Assembly (NCBI GenBank): GCA_023228825.1
Contig: JALOAL010000003.1
Location: forward strand, 200,302 to 264,301
Length of the DNA: 64,000 nt
From: Dehalococcoidia bacterium
Lineage (GTDB): Bacteria; Chloroflexota; Dehalococcoidia; UBA2979
Direction: 5' to 3'
Shown here: positions 25,504-32,983 of the stretch, one piece after another
Layout: each line of letters opens with the position of its first letter
Numbering within the stretch: the first letter of the stretch is position 1
Notes under the pieces: model-generated
The model's input: only the letters and a program-made list of their open reading frames with translations
The model's database searches: none
Told to the model about the DNA's origin: nothing
Translations under genes and position numbers: made by a program

Positions 25504-26804
25504 CTCTGCAATTCGTCGGCCCGGACATCCCCTCCGCAGAGGACCTGGCCAACTGCATCCACTGCGGCTTCTGCCTGCCCTCTTGCCCCACGTACGTGGC
25601 CACGGGGCAGGAACTGGAGTCCCCGCGCGGGCGCCTGCACCTGATCTCCGGCATCCGCGAGGGCCGCATCGCCGCCACGCCTCGAGCGCTGGAGCACCTG
25701 GACTTGTGCCTGCAATGTCGCGCCTGCGAGACCGCCTGCCCGTCCGCCGTGCCCTACGGGCGCATCATGGAGGACGCGCGCGCCTCGATCATGGCGAACC
25801 CGGCCGCCGCCCAGCCGCGGGGCTGGTCGCTGCGGGCCTTCGCACTGCGTCACGTGCTGGCCCATCCCGCCCGGCTCCGCCTGGCGCTGGCGGCGGGCCG
25901 GCTCTACTCGCGCTCCGGCGCACAGTCGCTCGTCCGAGGCCACCTCGGCCGCCTGCTGCCCGCACGCCTGCGCCGGCTGGAGTCCGCTACGCCCGCCCTT
26001 ACGGACGCCCCCTTCCGCTCCACGGGCGTGCTGGCCTCCCCCGCGCAGCGGCGCGAACGCGTGGGCATGCTGCTGGGCTGCATCCACGGCGAGTTGTACC
26101 CGCGCATGCACGAGGCCACGGTGACCGCCCTGGCCCACGTGGATGCGGAAGTCGTGGCGCCGCCGGAGCAGGTCTGCTGCGGCGCCCTCCACACCCACGC
26201 TGGCGACGCCGAGACCGCGCGCGCCCTGGCCCGACGCAACATCGCCGCGTTCGAGGCCGCCGAGGTGGACGCGGTGATCGTGAACGCGGCCGGGTGTGGG
26301 GCGGCCATGAAGGAGTACGGCCGCCTCCTGCGCCACGACCCCAACTGGCGGGGACGGGCCGAACGGTTCGCGTCGAAGGTGCGGGACGCGCTGGAGTACG
26401 TCGCCGGACAGGACTTCGGGCATGACCTGGGCGCCGTGGACCGCACCGTGACGCTGCAGGACGCGTGCCACCTGGCCCACGCCCAGCGCATCCGCGAGGC
26501 GCCTCGGGCCATCCTGGGGGCGATCCCCGGCGTCGCCTTCACGGAGATGCGTCACCCGGACCGCTGCTGCGGCTCCGCCGGCATCTACTCCGTGGTGCAG
26601 GCGGAGATGTCCGCCCAGGTGCTGGAGACCAAGATGGACGCGATCGCAGCCACCGGCGCCGGCACCGTCTGCACCGCCAACCCCGGCTGTACGCTCCAGA
26701 TCGAGTCCGGCGCCCGACGCCACGAGGTCGCCGCTGACGTCCGCCACGTCATCGAGGTGCTGGCGGAGTCAATCGCGGCGGGGCGAGCGCCCGTCGGGGA
26801 CTGA
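25500..26804 (+). CDS. glcF: Glycolate oxidase iron-sulfur subunit GlcF
   Basis: A 434-residue subunit with two ferredoxin-type 4Fe-4S motifs, CIHCGFCLPSCPT (about 18-30) and CLQCRACETACPS (about 71-83), then two CCG domains (CCGALHTHAGD and CCGSAGIYSV) that in relatives bind a non-cubane cluster and contact quinone or partner proteins. It is the electron-transfer arm of GlcDEF. The ATG at 25500 forms an ATGA overlap with the glcE stop. It ends the operon, and the SUMF1-like gene converges 36 bp further on. Confidence 0.92.
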   Translation: MTLQFVGPDIPSAEDLANCIHCGFCLPSCPTYVATGQELESPRGRLHLISGIREGRIAATPRALEHLDLCLQCRACETACPSAVPYGRIMEDARASIMANPAAAQPRGWSLRAFALRHVLAHPARLRLALAAGRLYSRSGAQSLVRGHLGRLLPARLRRLESATPALTDAPFRSTGVLASPAQRRERVGMLLGCIHGELYPRMHEATVTALAHVDAEVVAPPEQVCCGALHTHAGDAETARALARRNIAAFEAAEVDAVIVNAAGCGAAMKEYGRLLRHDPNWRGRAERFASKVRDALEYVAGQDFGHDLGAVDRTVTLQDACHLAHAQRIREAPRAILGAIPGVAFTEMRHPDRCCGSAGIYSVVQAEMSAQVLETKMDAIAATGAGTVCTANPGCTLQIESGARRHEVAADVRHVIEVLAESIAAGRAPVGD

Positions 26805-26840
26805 GGACGCGCGCACCAGGGACGGTGCCGGGACGCCGGG

Positions 26841-27617
26841 CTAGAGTGCGTCCGCGTAGACGCGCATGCCGTAGTCGTTGTACTCGAAGTCCGGTGACAG
26901 CGAGGAGCGCGCGGCGATGCGGGTCACCTTCACCTGGTGACGCCAGGATCCGCCGCGCGAGGCGCGTCGCGTGCCCTCCGCCGGACCGCGCGGGTCGACC
27001 AGCACGGCGCCCGGGCCGGCGGGCGGCTCGTAGGGCGCGTACCAGTCGCTGCACCACTCGTGGACGTTGTCCGCCATGTGGTACAGGCCAAAGGCGTTGG
27101 GCTCCGAGGCGCCGATGGGGTGGGGACGGTCGCCGCCCTTCGAGCCCAGCGCGTGGACGCCGTCCGTCCAGGGCTCGTCGCCCCAGGGGTACAGGACGTC
27201 CGGCACGTCGCCGCGGGCGGCGTACTCGCGCTCGGCCTCCGTGGGGAGGCGACACGGCCGGCCGACGACCTCGCTCAGCCACTCGCAGTACGCGACCGCG
27301 GCGGACCAGGACACGCCGACCACCGGGCAATCCGGCGACGCGAAGTGCTCGTCCGCCCAGTAGCGAGACGGCTCGAAGTCCGTCTCCTCCAGGAATCGCG
27401 CAAACTCGGCGTTGGTGACGGGCGCAAGCGCGGCAGCGAAGGGGCCCACGCGCACGCGGCGCAGGGGCATCTCGTCCGCGCGCTGCCCGGAGCCCATCAC
27501 GAACTCACCGCCGGGCAACTCCACGAAGGGCGTCGCCTCTGGCCCCTCGCGGAGCAGGCGCTCGATGCGTTCGTCTCGCTCGTCCAGGCGCCCCTCGGCC
27601 CTCGCAGTCCCGGTCAT
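26841..27617 (-). CDS. SUMF1/FGE-fold protein lacking the catalytic Cys
   Basis: A 258-residue formylglycine-generating-enzyme fold: FVELPGGEFVMGS (N-terminal), VGVSWSAAVAYCEWL, RLPTEAEREYAARGD, FGLYHMADNVHEWCSDWY and SRGGSW toward the end. In true FGE the RGGSW segment is followed by a CHxxYC copper-binding pair; here it reads RGGSWRHQVKVTRIAARS with no Cys, so formylglycine formation is unlikely. Related folds act in ergothioneine-type sulfoxide synthesis or as binding modules. The start ATG at 27617 is 9 bp after the substrate-binding protein stop, suggesting an operon. Confidence 0.82.
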   Translation of the reverse strand: MTGTARAEGRLDERDERIERLLREGPEATPFVELPGGEFVMGSGQRADEMPLRRVRVGPFAAALAPVTNAEFARFLEETDFEPSRYWADEHFASPDCPVVGVSWSAAVAYCEWLSEVVGRPCRLPTEAEREYAARGDVPDVLYPWGDEPWTDGVHALGSKGGDRPHPIGASEPNAFGLYHMADNVHEWCSDWYAPYEPPAGPGAVLVDPRGPAEGTRRASRGGSWRHQVKVTRIAARSSLSPDFEYNDYGMRVYADAL

Positions 27618-27626
27618 GCGCCCATC

Positions 27627-29303
27627 CTACCGGAGGTTCGCGCCCGGCGCGGCGACGGAGGGCGTGGCCGGCCCCTCCCACTGCGAGGCGAGGATGCCGG
27701 CGTTGAAGTCGAACGCGTCAAACTCGTAGCCGCGGACGCCCTCCGCCAGTGAGGCGTACTCGCTGGGCGCCGTCAGCGGGAACATGGCCGGGATGCTGTC
27801 CAGCAGCAGGCGCTGGGCCTCCCTCGCGCGGCGCGTGCGCAGCACCGGGTCCACCTGCGAGAGGGCGTCGCGGACGGCGGCGTCGTAGATGGGATCGGAG
27901 TAGCCCCAGGGCGAGCGCGTGCCGTCCAGCCCACCGCTGGTGTGCAGGCGCAGGCCAATGTCCGGCGTGTTGAGCCGGTCCAGTTCAAAGAACGCCGCCT
28001 CGAAGTCGCCGGCCAGGAACGCCGCCTGGAACTCCGGCTGCGGGCGCGTGACCAGGCGGGGCTGGAAGCCGGCCGCGCCCAACTGGTCCACCACGGTCTG
28101 GGCCATGCTCAGCAGCATGGGCGTGTCCGCATGCGCGATGCGGATCGGCAGGTCCTCGTACCCCGCGGCCCGCAGCAACTCCCGCGCGCCCTGCTGGTTG
28201 TGCTGGTAGAGCGGATGCGACTGCAACTCCACGCGCGGCAGGGCGTCCCCGCCAAACGCGGGGCCCACCGGCCCGCACAGGAGGCCGCCGTCCAGCACCG
28301 TCAGCGCCTCGCGGTCTAGCGCCAGCGAGAGCGCCCGGCGCACGCGGGCGTCGCGGAAGGCGCGCACGGCCTCCTCCGAAGCCTGGTCCCGAGGCGGCAA
28401 CTGCGACAGCGCCAGCCCGCGCATACGCTGGTGCGCGCGGGTGGCCTCCACCCGTCCGGGTACGGCACGCGCCGCCTGCCGGCCCGCCTCCCCCAGGTGG
28501 TGGTAGACGTGCACCACCCCGTCCGCGAAGCCCACGTCGAGGTCGCCCGGGCGCTCGGCCCGATGCACCGTGAGGCCGCTGAGGCGAGGCCGGACGTCCT
28601 TGTCCTCCAGCAGCGGGTTGGGGCGCATGACCAGCGTGCCGCCGTCCACGCGTTGCGGCATGAACGCGCCGCTCCCCATGGGCGCCGCCACCGCGCCGTA
28701 CGATCCCTCCCCGCGGATCGAGGCGTCTTCGCGGGCCAGGAACTCGAACAGGAGACTGAACGGGGCGCGCAGGCGCAGCACCAACTCCGTCTCGCTGGGC
28801 GCCTCGATCTCCTCGATGACGTCGCTGAAGACGAAGACGGCCTCCGAGGCGCGGCGACGGAAGTCGGCGGCGATCACGCCGGCGGTCAGCGGAAGCGCGG
28901 TGCCACTGCTATCCGGGTGGAAGTATGCCCCCGCCCGCAGCCCAATGCGCACGGTCAGCGGCTCCGGCAGTTCGACCTCGCGCGCCAGGTCCCCGTAGAC
29001 CGAGGCCGTGCGCGGGTCCACGCCCACGAGCCGCGAGTAGACGGCCAGGCGCGAGGTGGGGTCCAGACCGTCCGCGCCCACCTGCGACGCCAGGACGCCC
29101 AGGTGCAGGGCGCCGGCCGTGGTGGGGCGCTCGGTACGGGGCAGCGGCGAGCGTACGCGCAGGCGGCTGCCGGGCACGGCCTCCGGGCCGCCGTCCGCGC
29201 CGCCTTCGTCTGAGGTGCAGCCGACCAGCGCGGCGCCGGCGATCCCCACCCCCAGCATCCCCGCGCGCGCGAGGAACTGCCGGCGCGTGTGGCGTGCGGT
29301 CAT
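27627..29303 (-). CDS. Family 5 (peptide/nickel type) ABC substrate-binding lipoprotein
   Basis: A 558-residue extracellular solute-binding protein. Its N-terminus has a twin-arginine-like RRQFLARAG followed by a hydrophobic run and lipobox LVGC, so it is probably exported and lipidated (Cys near residue 30). RVRRALSLALDREAL is the usual central family motif; the ligand could be an oligopeptide, nickel or a sugar oligomer. The ATG at 29303 is chosen over an earlier one because it places the signal correctly. No permease or ATPase gene is adjacent, making this an orphan binding protein; it shares a strand with the SUMF1-like gene. Confidence 0.85.
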   Translation of the reverse strand: MTARHTRRQFLARAGMLGVGIAGAALVGCTSDEGGADGGPEAVPGSRLRVRSPLPRTERPTTAGALHLGVLASQVGADGLDPTSRLAVYSRLVGVDPRTASVYGDLAREVELPEPLTVRIGLRAGAYFHPDSSGTALPLTAGVIAADFRRRASEAVFVFSDVIEEIEAPSETELVLRLRAPFSLLFEFLAREDASIRGEGSYGAVAAPMGSGAFMPQRVDGGTLVMRPNPLLEDKDVRPRLSGLTVHRAERPGDLDVGFADGVVHVYHHLGEAGRQAARAVPGRVEATRAHQRMRGLALSQLPPRDQASEEAVRAFRDARVRRALSLALDREALTVLDGGLLCGPVGPAFGGDALPRVELQSHPLYQHNQQGARELLRAAGYEDLPIRIAHADTPMLLSMAQTVVDQLGAAGFQPRLVTRPQPEFQAAFLAGDFEAAFFELDRLNTPDIGLRLHTSGGLDGTRSPWGYSDPIYDAAVRDALSQVDPVLRTRRAREAQRLLLDSIPAMFPLTAPSEYASLAEGVRGYEFDAFDFNAGILASQWEGPATPSVAAPGANLR

Positions 29304-29400
29304 ACGGCAGCAGTCCTTGCGGACACAGCGGACCACGTCCCGGCCGTCCGGCCGGCCACGTCCCTGCCGCTCATCGCTTGCCCCCGGTCCCGGATCTCAT

Positions 29401-29468
29401 GGCCTGTCGTTGGAAGGCCTGTTGTGGGTGGCCAGTCGTTGGCCAGTCGTTGGCTGGCCAGTCGCTGG
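29401..29468. repeat. Irregular GGCCAGTCGTTGG repeat cluster
   Basis: GGCCTGTCGTTGG (29401), GGCCAGTCGTT (29430), GGCCAGTCGTT (29441) and GGCCAGTCGCTGG (29456) form a compact cluster of related 11-13 bp units between two divergent genes. Confidence 0.8.
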
Positions 29469-29623
29469 CACGCCCGCGCCGGCCGCGGCCACCTGCAATC
29501 CCGGCCTCAATCGTAGTCAGGCCCGATCATGGGCGGCAATGCGGGTGGAGGACGGTGGAGAGGCCGGGAGGCACAGGAGTGATAGCCGGGGCCCGCGCTG
29601 GAGCCCCAAGCGCGCAGCCCGGC

Positions 29624-29629
29624 TAGGAT
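29624..29629 (+). promoter_or_regulatory. Possible -10 element just before the start codon
   Basis: TAGGAT ends 6 bp before the ATG at 29636, so a transcript starting at normal distance would have almost no leader. No ribosome-binding site is present upstream. Confidence 0.3.
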
Positions 29630-29635
29630 CAGTGC

Positions 29636-30358
29636 ATGGCCGATCAGCCCAACGACACTCCCAACGACACTGGCGCACCATCCCCTTCGCCGCACTCGCC
29701 GCCCTCGAGGCGCGCGCAGCGGGCGAGCGGCGACGGGCGACGTGACGGCGACGTCCTGGCGGGCCCGGCCGACTCGACCAGGCCGAGCAACCCATGGCCG
29801 CGCCTCATCGCCTTCGGTCTGTCTGTGGTCACCGTCGTGTTCCTGGCCGGCCTCTGCCTGGCCTCCTTCGCGTCCGCACCGGACCGGGAGATCCGCGTGC
29901 GCGACACGGAGTACCAGGTGGCGCTGCCGAAGTTCCTGGCGGTCACGTCCTTCGGCGCGGACGAGGACGGGCGCACGTTCGGCGCGTTCCTGGTGGTGCC
30001 GGGCGACCTCCCTGCCGGCGGGCGTGCGTTCTTCTCGCGGGCGCCCGGGACCGGCTGCAACCTGCGCTGGGACGGTGGCGCGCGTGAGGCCGCGCAGGAG
30101 GACGTGGTGGGCCTCTTCCTGGATCCGTGCTCGGACGCACGCTATGGGCAGGACGGCCGCGTGGTGGCCGGCACGCCCCCCTCCGCGCTCCACGAGTTCG
30201 AGACTCGCCGCGAGGCCAACAGTTATGTCGTGAGTTTCGACGAACTCACGCTGGGAGCGTGCCACGCCGACACCGCCGCGGGTTGCTCCCCGCGCGGCGA
30301 GCCGCGCACGCGCACCGTCCCCGCTGGCGCCCTACCAGACGACTTCGGCAGGCGGTAG
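29636..30358 (+). CDS. Membrane-anchored Rieske-like protein without cluster ligands
   Basis: A 240-residue protein: disordered Pro/Ser-rich N-terminus (1-50), one membrane helix (about 56-80), then an external domain. APGTGCNLRWD (137-147) and LDPCSDARYGQDGRVVAGTP (162-181) align with the two Rieske loops CTHLGCxxRW and CPCHGSxYxxDGRVxxGP. Both disulfide-type Cys (141 and 165) are kept, but all four cluster ligands are replaced: Cys by Ala137, His by Gly139, Cys by Asp163 and His by Ser166. The fold is thus probably retained without the 2Fe-2S centre. Two further Cys are at 209 and 217. The first codons contain a perfect 12-bp tandem repeat. The function is unknown. Confidence 0.75.
   Translation: MADQPNDTPNDTGAPSPSPHSPPSRRAQRASGDGRRDGDVLAGPADSTRPSNPWPRLIAFGLSVVTVVFLAGLCLASFASAPDREIRVRDTEYQVALPKFLAVTSFGADEDGRTFGAFLVVPGDLPAGGRAFFSRAPGTGCNLRWDGGAREAAQEDVVGLFLDPCSDARYGQDGRVVAGTPPSALHEFETRREANSYVVSFDELTLGACHADTAAGCSPRGEPRTRTVPAGALPDDFGRR
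29648..29671. repeat. 12-bp tandem duplication in coding start
   Basis: Two perfect CCCAACGACACT copies encode the PNDTPNDT segment at residues 5-12 of the Rieske-like protein. Confidence 0.85.
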
Positions 30359-30398
30359 CCCTCCGCCCTCCCGGCAGGGCAACGCCCCATCGGCACGA

Positions 30399-30426
30399 CG
30401 ACGCCCCCTCGTGGGAGGGGGCGTCG
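30399..30426. terminator. Hairpin terminator between convergent genes
   Basis: CGACGCCCCCTC pairs perfectly over 12 bp with GAGGGGGCGTCG around a GTGG loop, between the Rieske-like gene and the end of the suf operon. A short T-rich stretch follows on the plus side. Confidence 0.8.
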
Positions 30427-30462
30427 CTTCGGTCAGTACAGGCGGGTGAGCGGGGCCAGCGC

Positions 30463-30499
30463 CCCTGCCAGAGGCCCTGCCAGAGGCCCCTACCAGAGG
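30463..30499. repeat. 12-bp tandem repeat covering the sufT stop codon
   Basis: Three copies of CCCTGCCAGAGG (one CCCTACCAGAGG, with one extra C between the second and third) run through the stop of sufT. The gene-proximal copy holds the TAG (30490-30492, minus strand); in the other copies the base change makes CAG. Confidence 0.85.
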
Positions 30500-30822
30500 C
30501 CTAGGGCCATCTTCACCTCGTCAGAAGCCATGGTGCGCGGATCCCAGGGCGGGCTCCACACCAGGTTGACCTCCACGTCCTCCACGCCATCCACCTGGTT
30601 CAACTTGTGGAAGACCAGGCCCTGCAGCATGGGGCCGATGGGACATGCCGGCGAGGTGAGCGTCATGTCCACCGTCACCTGCCCGTCCTCGTCGATCTCC
30701 ACGCCGTATACCAGGCCCAGTTCCACAATGCTCATGTGCAACTCAGGGTCGTCGACGTCCCGCAGGAGGTCCTTCAGTTCTTCGCCCGTAGGCAGGGTCT
30801 TTGCGGCGGTCTCGTCAGTCAT
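30490..30822 (-). CDS. sufT: Fe-S assembly factor SufT (DUF59/MIP18 family)
   Basis: A 110-residue DUF59 protein with the conserved Cys60 in TSPACPIGP and a central VDDPELHMSIVELGLVYG block typical of SufT, which helps mature Fe-S proteins under high demand. The ATG at 30822 overlaps sufU by 8 bp and has GAGGAC upstream, so it is the last gene of the suf operon. Its 3' end lies inside the 12-bp tandem repeat that follows. Confidence 0.9.
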   Translation of the reverse strand: MTDETAAKTLPTGEELKDLLRDVDDPELHMSIVELGLVYGVEIDEDGQVTVDMTLTSPACPIGPMLQGLVFHKLNQVDGVEDVEVNLVWSPPWDPRTMASDEVKMALGLW

Positions 30823-31294
30823 TGGACTCAGTCCTCTCATCCGTCGTCACTGGTTCCGCGCGGCCATCCAGGGCCTGTTCCAGGGTCTTCCATGCCAGCG
30901 AGGCGCACTTCACGCGCGCCGCGAACTTCGCCACACCTCGGAGCGCGTCGATGTCGTCGAAGCCCTCCAGATCCTGAGGCTCGCCGGTGGTCATCATCTG
31001 CTGGAAGGCCCGTGCGCCGTCTCCCGCCTCCTGGACGGTGCGCCCCTTCACGTACTCCGTCATCATGCTGGCCGAAGCCTGCGAGATGGAGCACCCCTGC
31101 CCCCCAAAGGCAATGTCCTGCACGCGCCCGTCCGCCAGCAGGATGGACACCGTCACGGTGTCCCCGCACAGCGGGTTCGCCCCCTCCGCGGAGCAGGTGG
31201 GCGCCTCCATCTCCTGGTGGTTCCGAGGCGTGCGGTAGTGATCCAGGATGATCTCCCGGTACAGGTCGTCCAGCAGGCTCGGTTCATTGGTCAT
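30815..31294 (-). CDS. sufU: Fe-S scaffold/zinc sulfurtransferase SufU
   Basis: A 159-residue NifU-N type protein that takes sulfur from SufS. Cys43, Asp45, Cys68 and Cys130 match the zinc/sulfur site of Bacillus SufU, and the C-terminal RVKCASLAWKTLEQAL helix is characteristic. The SufU-type insertion (VKGRTVQEAGD) distinguishes it from IscU. Its ATG overlaps the sufS stop by 4 bp. A short acidic tail of about 15 residues is extra. Confidence 0.93.
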   Translation of the reverse strand: MTNEPSLLDDLYREIILDHYRTPRNHQEMEAPTCSAEGANPLCGDTVTVSILLADGRVQDIAFGGQGCSISQASASMMTEYVKGRTVQEAGDGARAFQQMMTTGEPQDLEGFDDIDALRGVAKFAARVKCASLAWKTLEQALDGRAEPVTTDERTESND

Positions 31295-32562
31295 GCGCGG
31301 ACCCCAAAGAAGCGGGACACCTCCTCGAGGGCGACCGCCAGGCGGTCGACTTCCTCGGTGGTGTTGTAGATGTAGAAGGAGGCGCGGGCCGTGGCGGGCA
31401 CGGAGAGCGCGGCCATGACGGGCTGTGCGCAGTGGTGGCCGGTACGGATGGCCACGGCGTGCGTGTCCAGCACCTGGCCGACATCGTGCGGGTGCACGCC
31501 CTCCAGTTCAAAGGAGATCACGCCGCCTCGGTCCTGCGCCTGCGGCGGGCCGAAGATGGAGACGCCGGGCACATCGCCCAGGCGACGCAGGGCGTAGTCC
31601 GTGATCTCCACCTCGTGCGCGCGGACGGCGTCCATGCCCAGCGCCTCCAGGTAGTCCACGGCGGCGCCCAGCGCCACGGCGCCGGCCACGTTGGGGGTGC
31701 CCGCCTCGAACTTCGCGGGGACGTCCGCCCAGGTGGACTGCGCCATGGTGACGGTGAGGATCATGTCGCCGCCGCCCAGGAACGGGTCCATCGCCTCCAG
31801 CAACTCCATGCGCGCCCACAGTCCGCCGATACCCGTGGGGCCCAGCATCTTGTGGCCGGTGAAGGCCATGAAGTCGCAGCCCAGCGCCTGCACGTCTACC
31901 GGCATGTGGGGCACGCTCTGCGCGCCGTCCACCAGCACCAGCGCGCCCTGCGCCCTGGCCATGGGGATCAACTCGTCCAGGCGGGTGATGGTGCCCAGCG
32001 CGTTGGAGACGGCCGTGACCGCCAGCAACTTCGTCCGAGGGCCAATCACCTGGCGGGCGTAGTCCAGGTCCAGGGTGCCGTCCGGCAACATGGGGATGTA
32101 CTTCAGGACAACACCGCGCTCGTCGCGCAGCATCTGCCACGGGACGATGTTGGAGTGGTGTTCCACCTCCGTGATCACCACCTCGTCGCCCTCCTGGAGG
32201 AACTTGCGTCCCCAGGAATGGGCCACCAGGTTGATGCCCTCCGTGGTGTTGCGCGTGAATATCACTTCCTCCGCGCGCGGAGCGTTGATGAACCGGGCGA
32301 TGCGCTGGCGTGCCTGTTCGTACAGGTCGGTCGCCTCAATGGAGAGCGTGTGCACGCCGCGGTGGATGTTGGCGTTGTGGTCCCGGTAGAACCGGGTCAT
32401 CTCCGCAATCATCTGCACCGGCCGCTGGCTGGTGGCGGCGTTGTCCAGGTAGACCAGCGTCTTGCCGGGGTGGATCTCCCGCTTCAGGATGGGGAAGTCC
32501 CGGCGGATGCGATCCAGGTCGAACGGTAGCCTCTGCTGGACGTCCATGTCGGTCTGCGTCAT
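31291..32562 (-). CDS. sufS: Cysteine desulfurase SufS
   Basis: A 423-residue class V PLP enzyme that releases sulfur from cysteine as a persulfide. Lys238 (FTGHKMLGP) binds PLP and Cys378 (RTGHHCAQP) is the group II desulfurase nucleophile; EVEHHSNIVPW is also conserved. The start ATG at 32562 shares 4 bp with the ferredoxin stop, and the stop overlaps the SufU start. SufU and SufS are expected to act as a pair. Confidence 0.94.
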   Translation of the reverse strand: MTQTDMDVQQRLPFDLDRIRRDFPILKREIHPGKTLVYLDNAATSQRPVQMIAEMTRFYRDHNANIHRGVHTLSIEATDLYEQARQRIARFINAPRAEEVIFTRNTTEGINLVAHSWGRKFLQEGDEVVITEVEHHSNIVPWQMLRDERGVVLKYIPMLPDGTLDLDYARQVIGPRTKLLAVTAVSNALGTITRLDELIPMARAQGALVLVDGAQSVPHMPVDVQALGCDFMAFTGHKMLGPTGIGGLWARMELLEAMDPFLGGGDMILTVTMAQSTWADVPAKFEAGTPNVAGAVALGAAVDYLEALGMDAVRAHEVEITDYALRRLGDVPGVSIFGPPQAQDRGGVISFELEGVHPHDVGQVLDTHAVAIRTGHHCAQPVMAALSVPATARASFYIYNTTEEVDRLAVALEEVSRFFGVRA

Positions 32563-32885
32563 TGCGGCACCACCCCGGAGTCGCACTCCACCAGCACGTC
32601 GTCGCCGTCCACGATCACGCGGTAGCCGGCCACGCTGCGCACGGCGGGCAGGCTCAGCACCTTGCCCGTCTTCGCGTCGAACGCCGCCCCGTGTCGAGGG
32701 CAGATGATGCGTCCGTTCTTGATGGAGCCTTCGCCCAGCGGGCCGTTGTCGTGCGTGCAGCGGTTGTCGATGGCGTAGTACTCACCGTCGATGTGGCTCA
32801 GCGCGAGCGACTTCCCGGCACACTCCACCACCCGCACCTGCCCCTCGGGCACGTCAGAGGTCCTGGCGACACGTTCCTGGCTCAC
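32559..32885 (-). CDS. Rieske 2Fe-2S ferredoxin within the suf operon
   Basis: A 108-residue NirD-like soluble Rieske protein with intact ligands: Cys43-x-His45 in NRCTHDNG and Cys62-x2-His65 in ICPRHGAAF. It may supply electrons for Fe-S assembly or for a nearby oxygenase. GTG at 32885 gives the usual family length; an upstream GTG at 32933 adds 16 residues. It overlaps sufS by 4 bp but is separated from sufD by 84 bp holding two hairpins. Confidence 0.88.
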   Translation of the reverse strand: MSQERVARTSDVPEGQVRVVECAGKSLALSHIDGEYYAIDNRCTHDNGPLGEGSIKNGRIICPRHGAAFDAKTGKVLSLPAVRSVAGYRVIVDGDDVLVECDSGVVPQ

Positions 32886-32916
32886 GCTGCGTCCATCCGT
32901 TGCAGTCTGGGTTGTG

Positions 32917-32953
32917 CGCCGCCTCGGAGCCACCGGGGCGCTCCGAGGCGGCG
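32917..32953. terminator. 14-bp hairpin between sufD and the ferredoxin gene
   Basis: CGCCGCCTCGGAGC pairs perfectly over 14 bp with GCTCCGAGGCGGCG around a 9-nt loop, in the only real gap of the suf operon. No U-tract follows, so it may attenuate or stabilise mRNA rather than end transcription. Confidence 0.65.
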
Positions 32954-32960
32954 AGTGGGG

Positions 32961-32983
32961 TGGCGCGGCTTACAGCCGCGCCA
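32961..32983. terminator. 10-bp hairpin on the sufD stop codon
   Basis: TGGCGCGGCT and AGCCGCGCCA form a perfect 10-bp stem with a 3-nt loop (TAC); the sufD TAA stop (32970-32972) is in the loop and edge. It stands immediately upstream of the longer hairpin on the suf transcript. Confidence 0.6.

Larger units (their letters stand above)
29304..29635. other. 332-bp gene-free divergent region with irregular repeats
   Basis: No credible gene is seen. From 29401 to 29468 the region carries four imperfect copies of GGCCAGTCGTTGG (near 29401, 29430, 29441 and 29456), two of them adjacent. Single transcription starts must lie here for both flanking genes. A possible -10 for the rightward gene is at 29624-29629. 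Confidence 0.7.

Noticed and set aside
29401..29468. Possible CRISPR-like array
   Set aside because: Units are 11-13 bp, irregular and adjacent, with no spacers of constant length.
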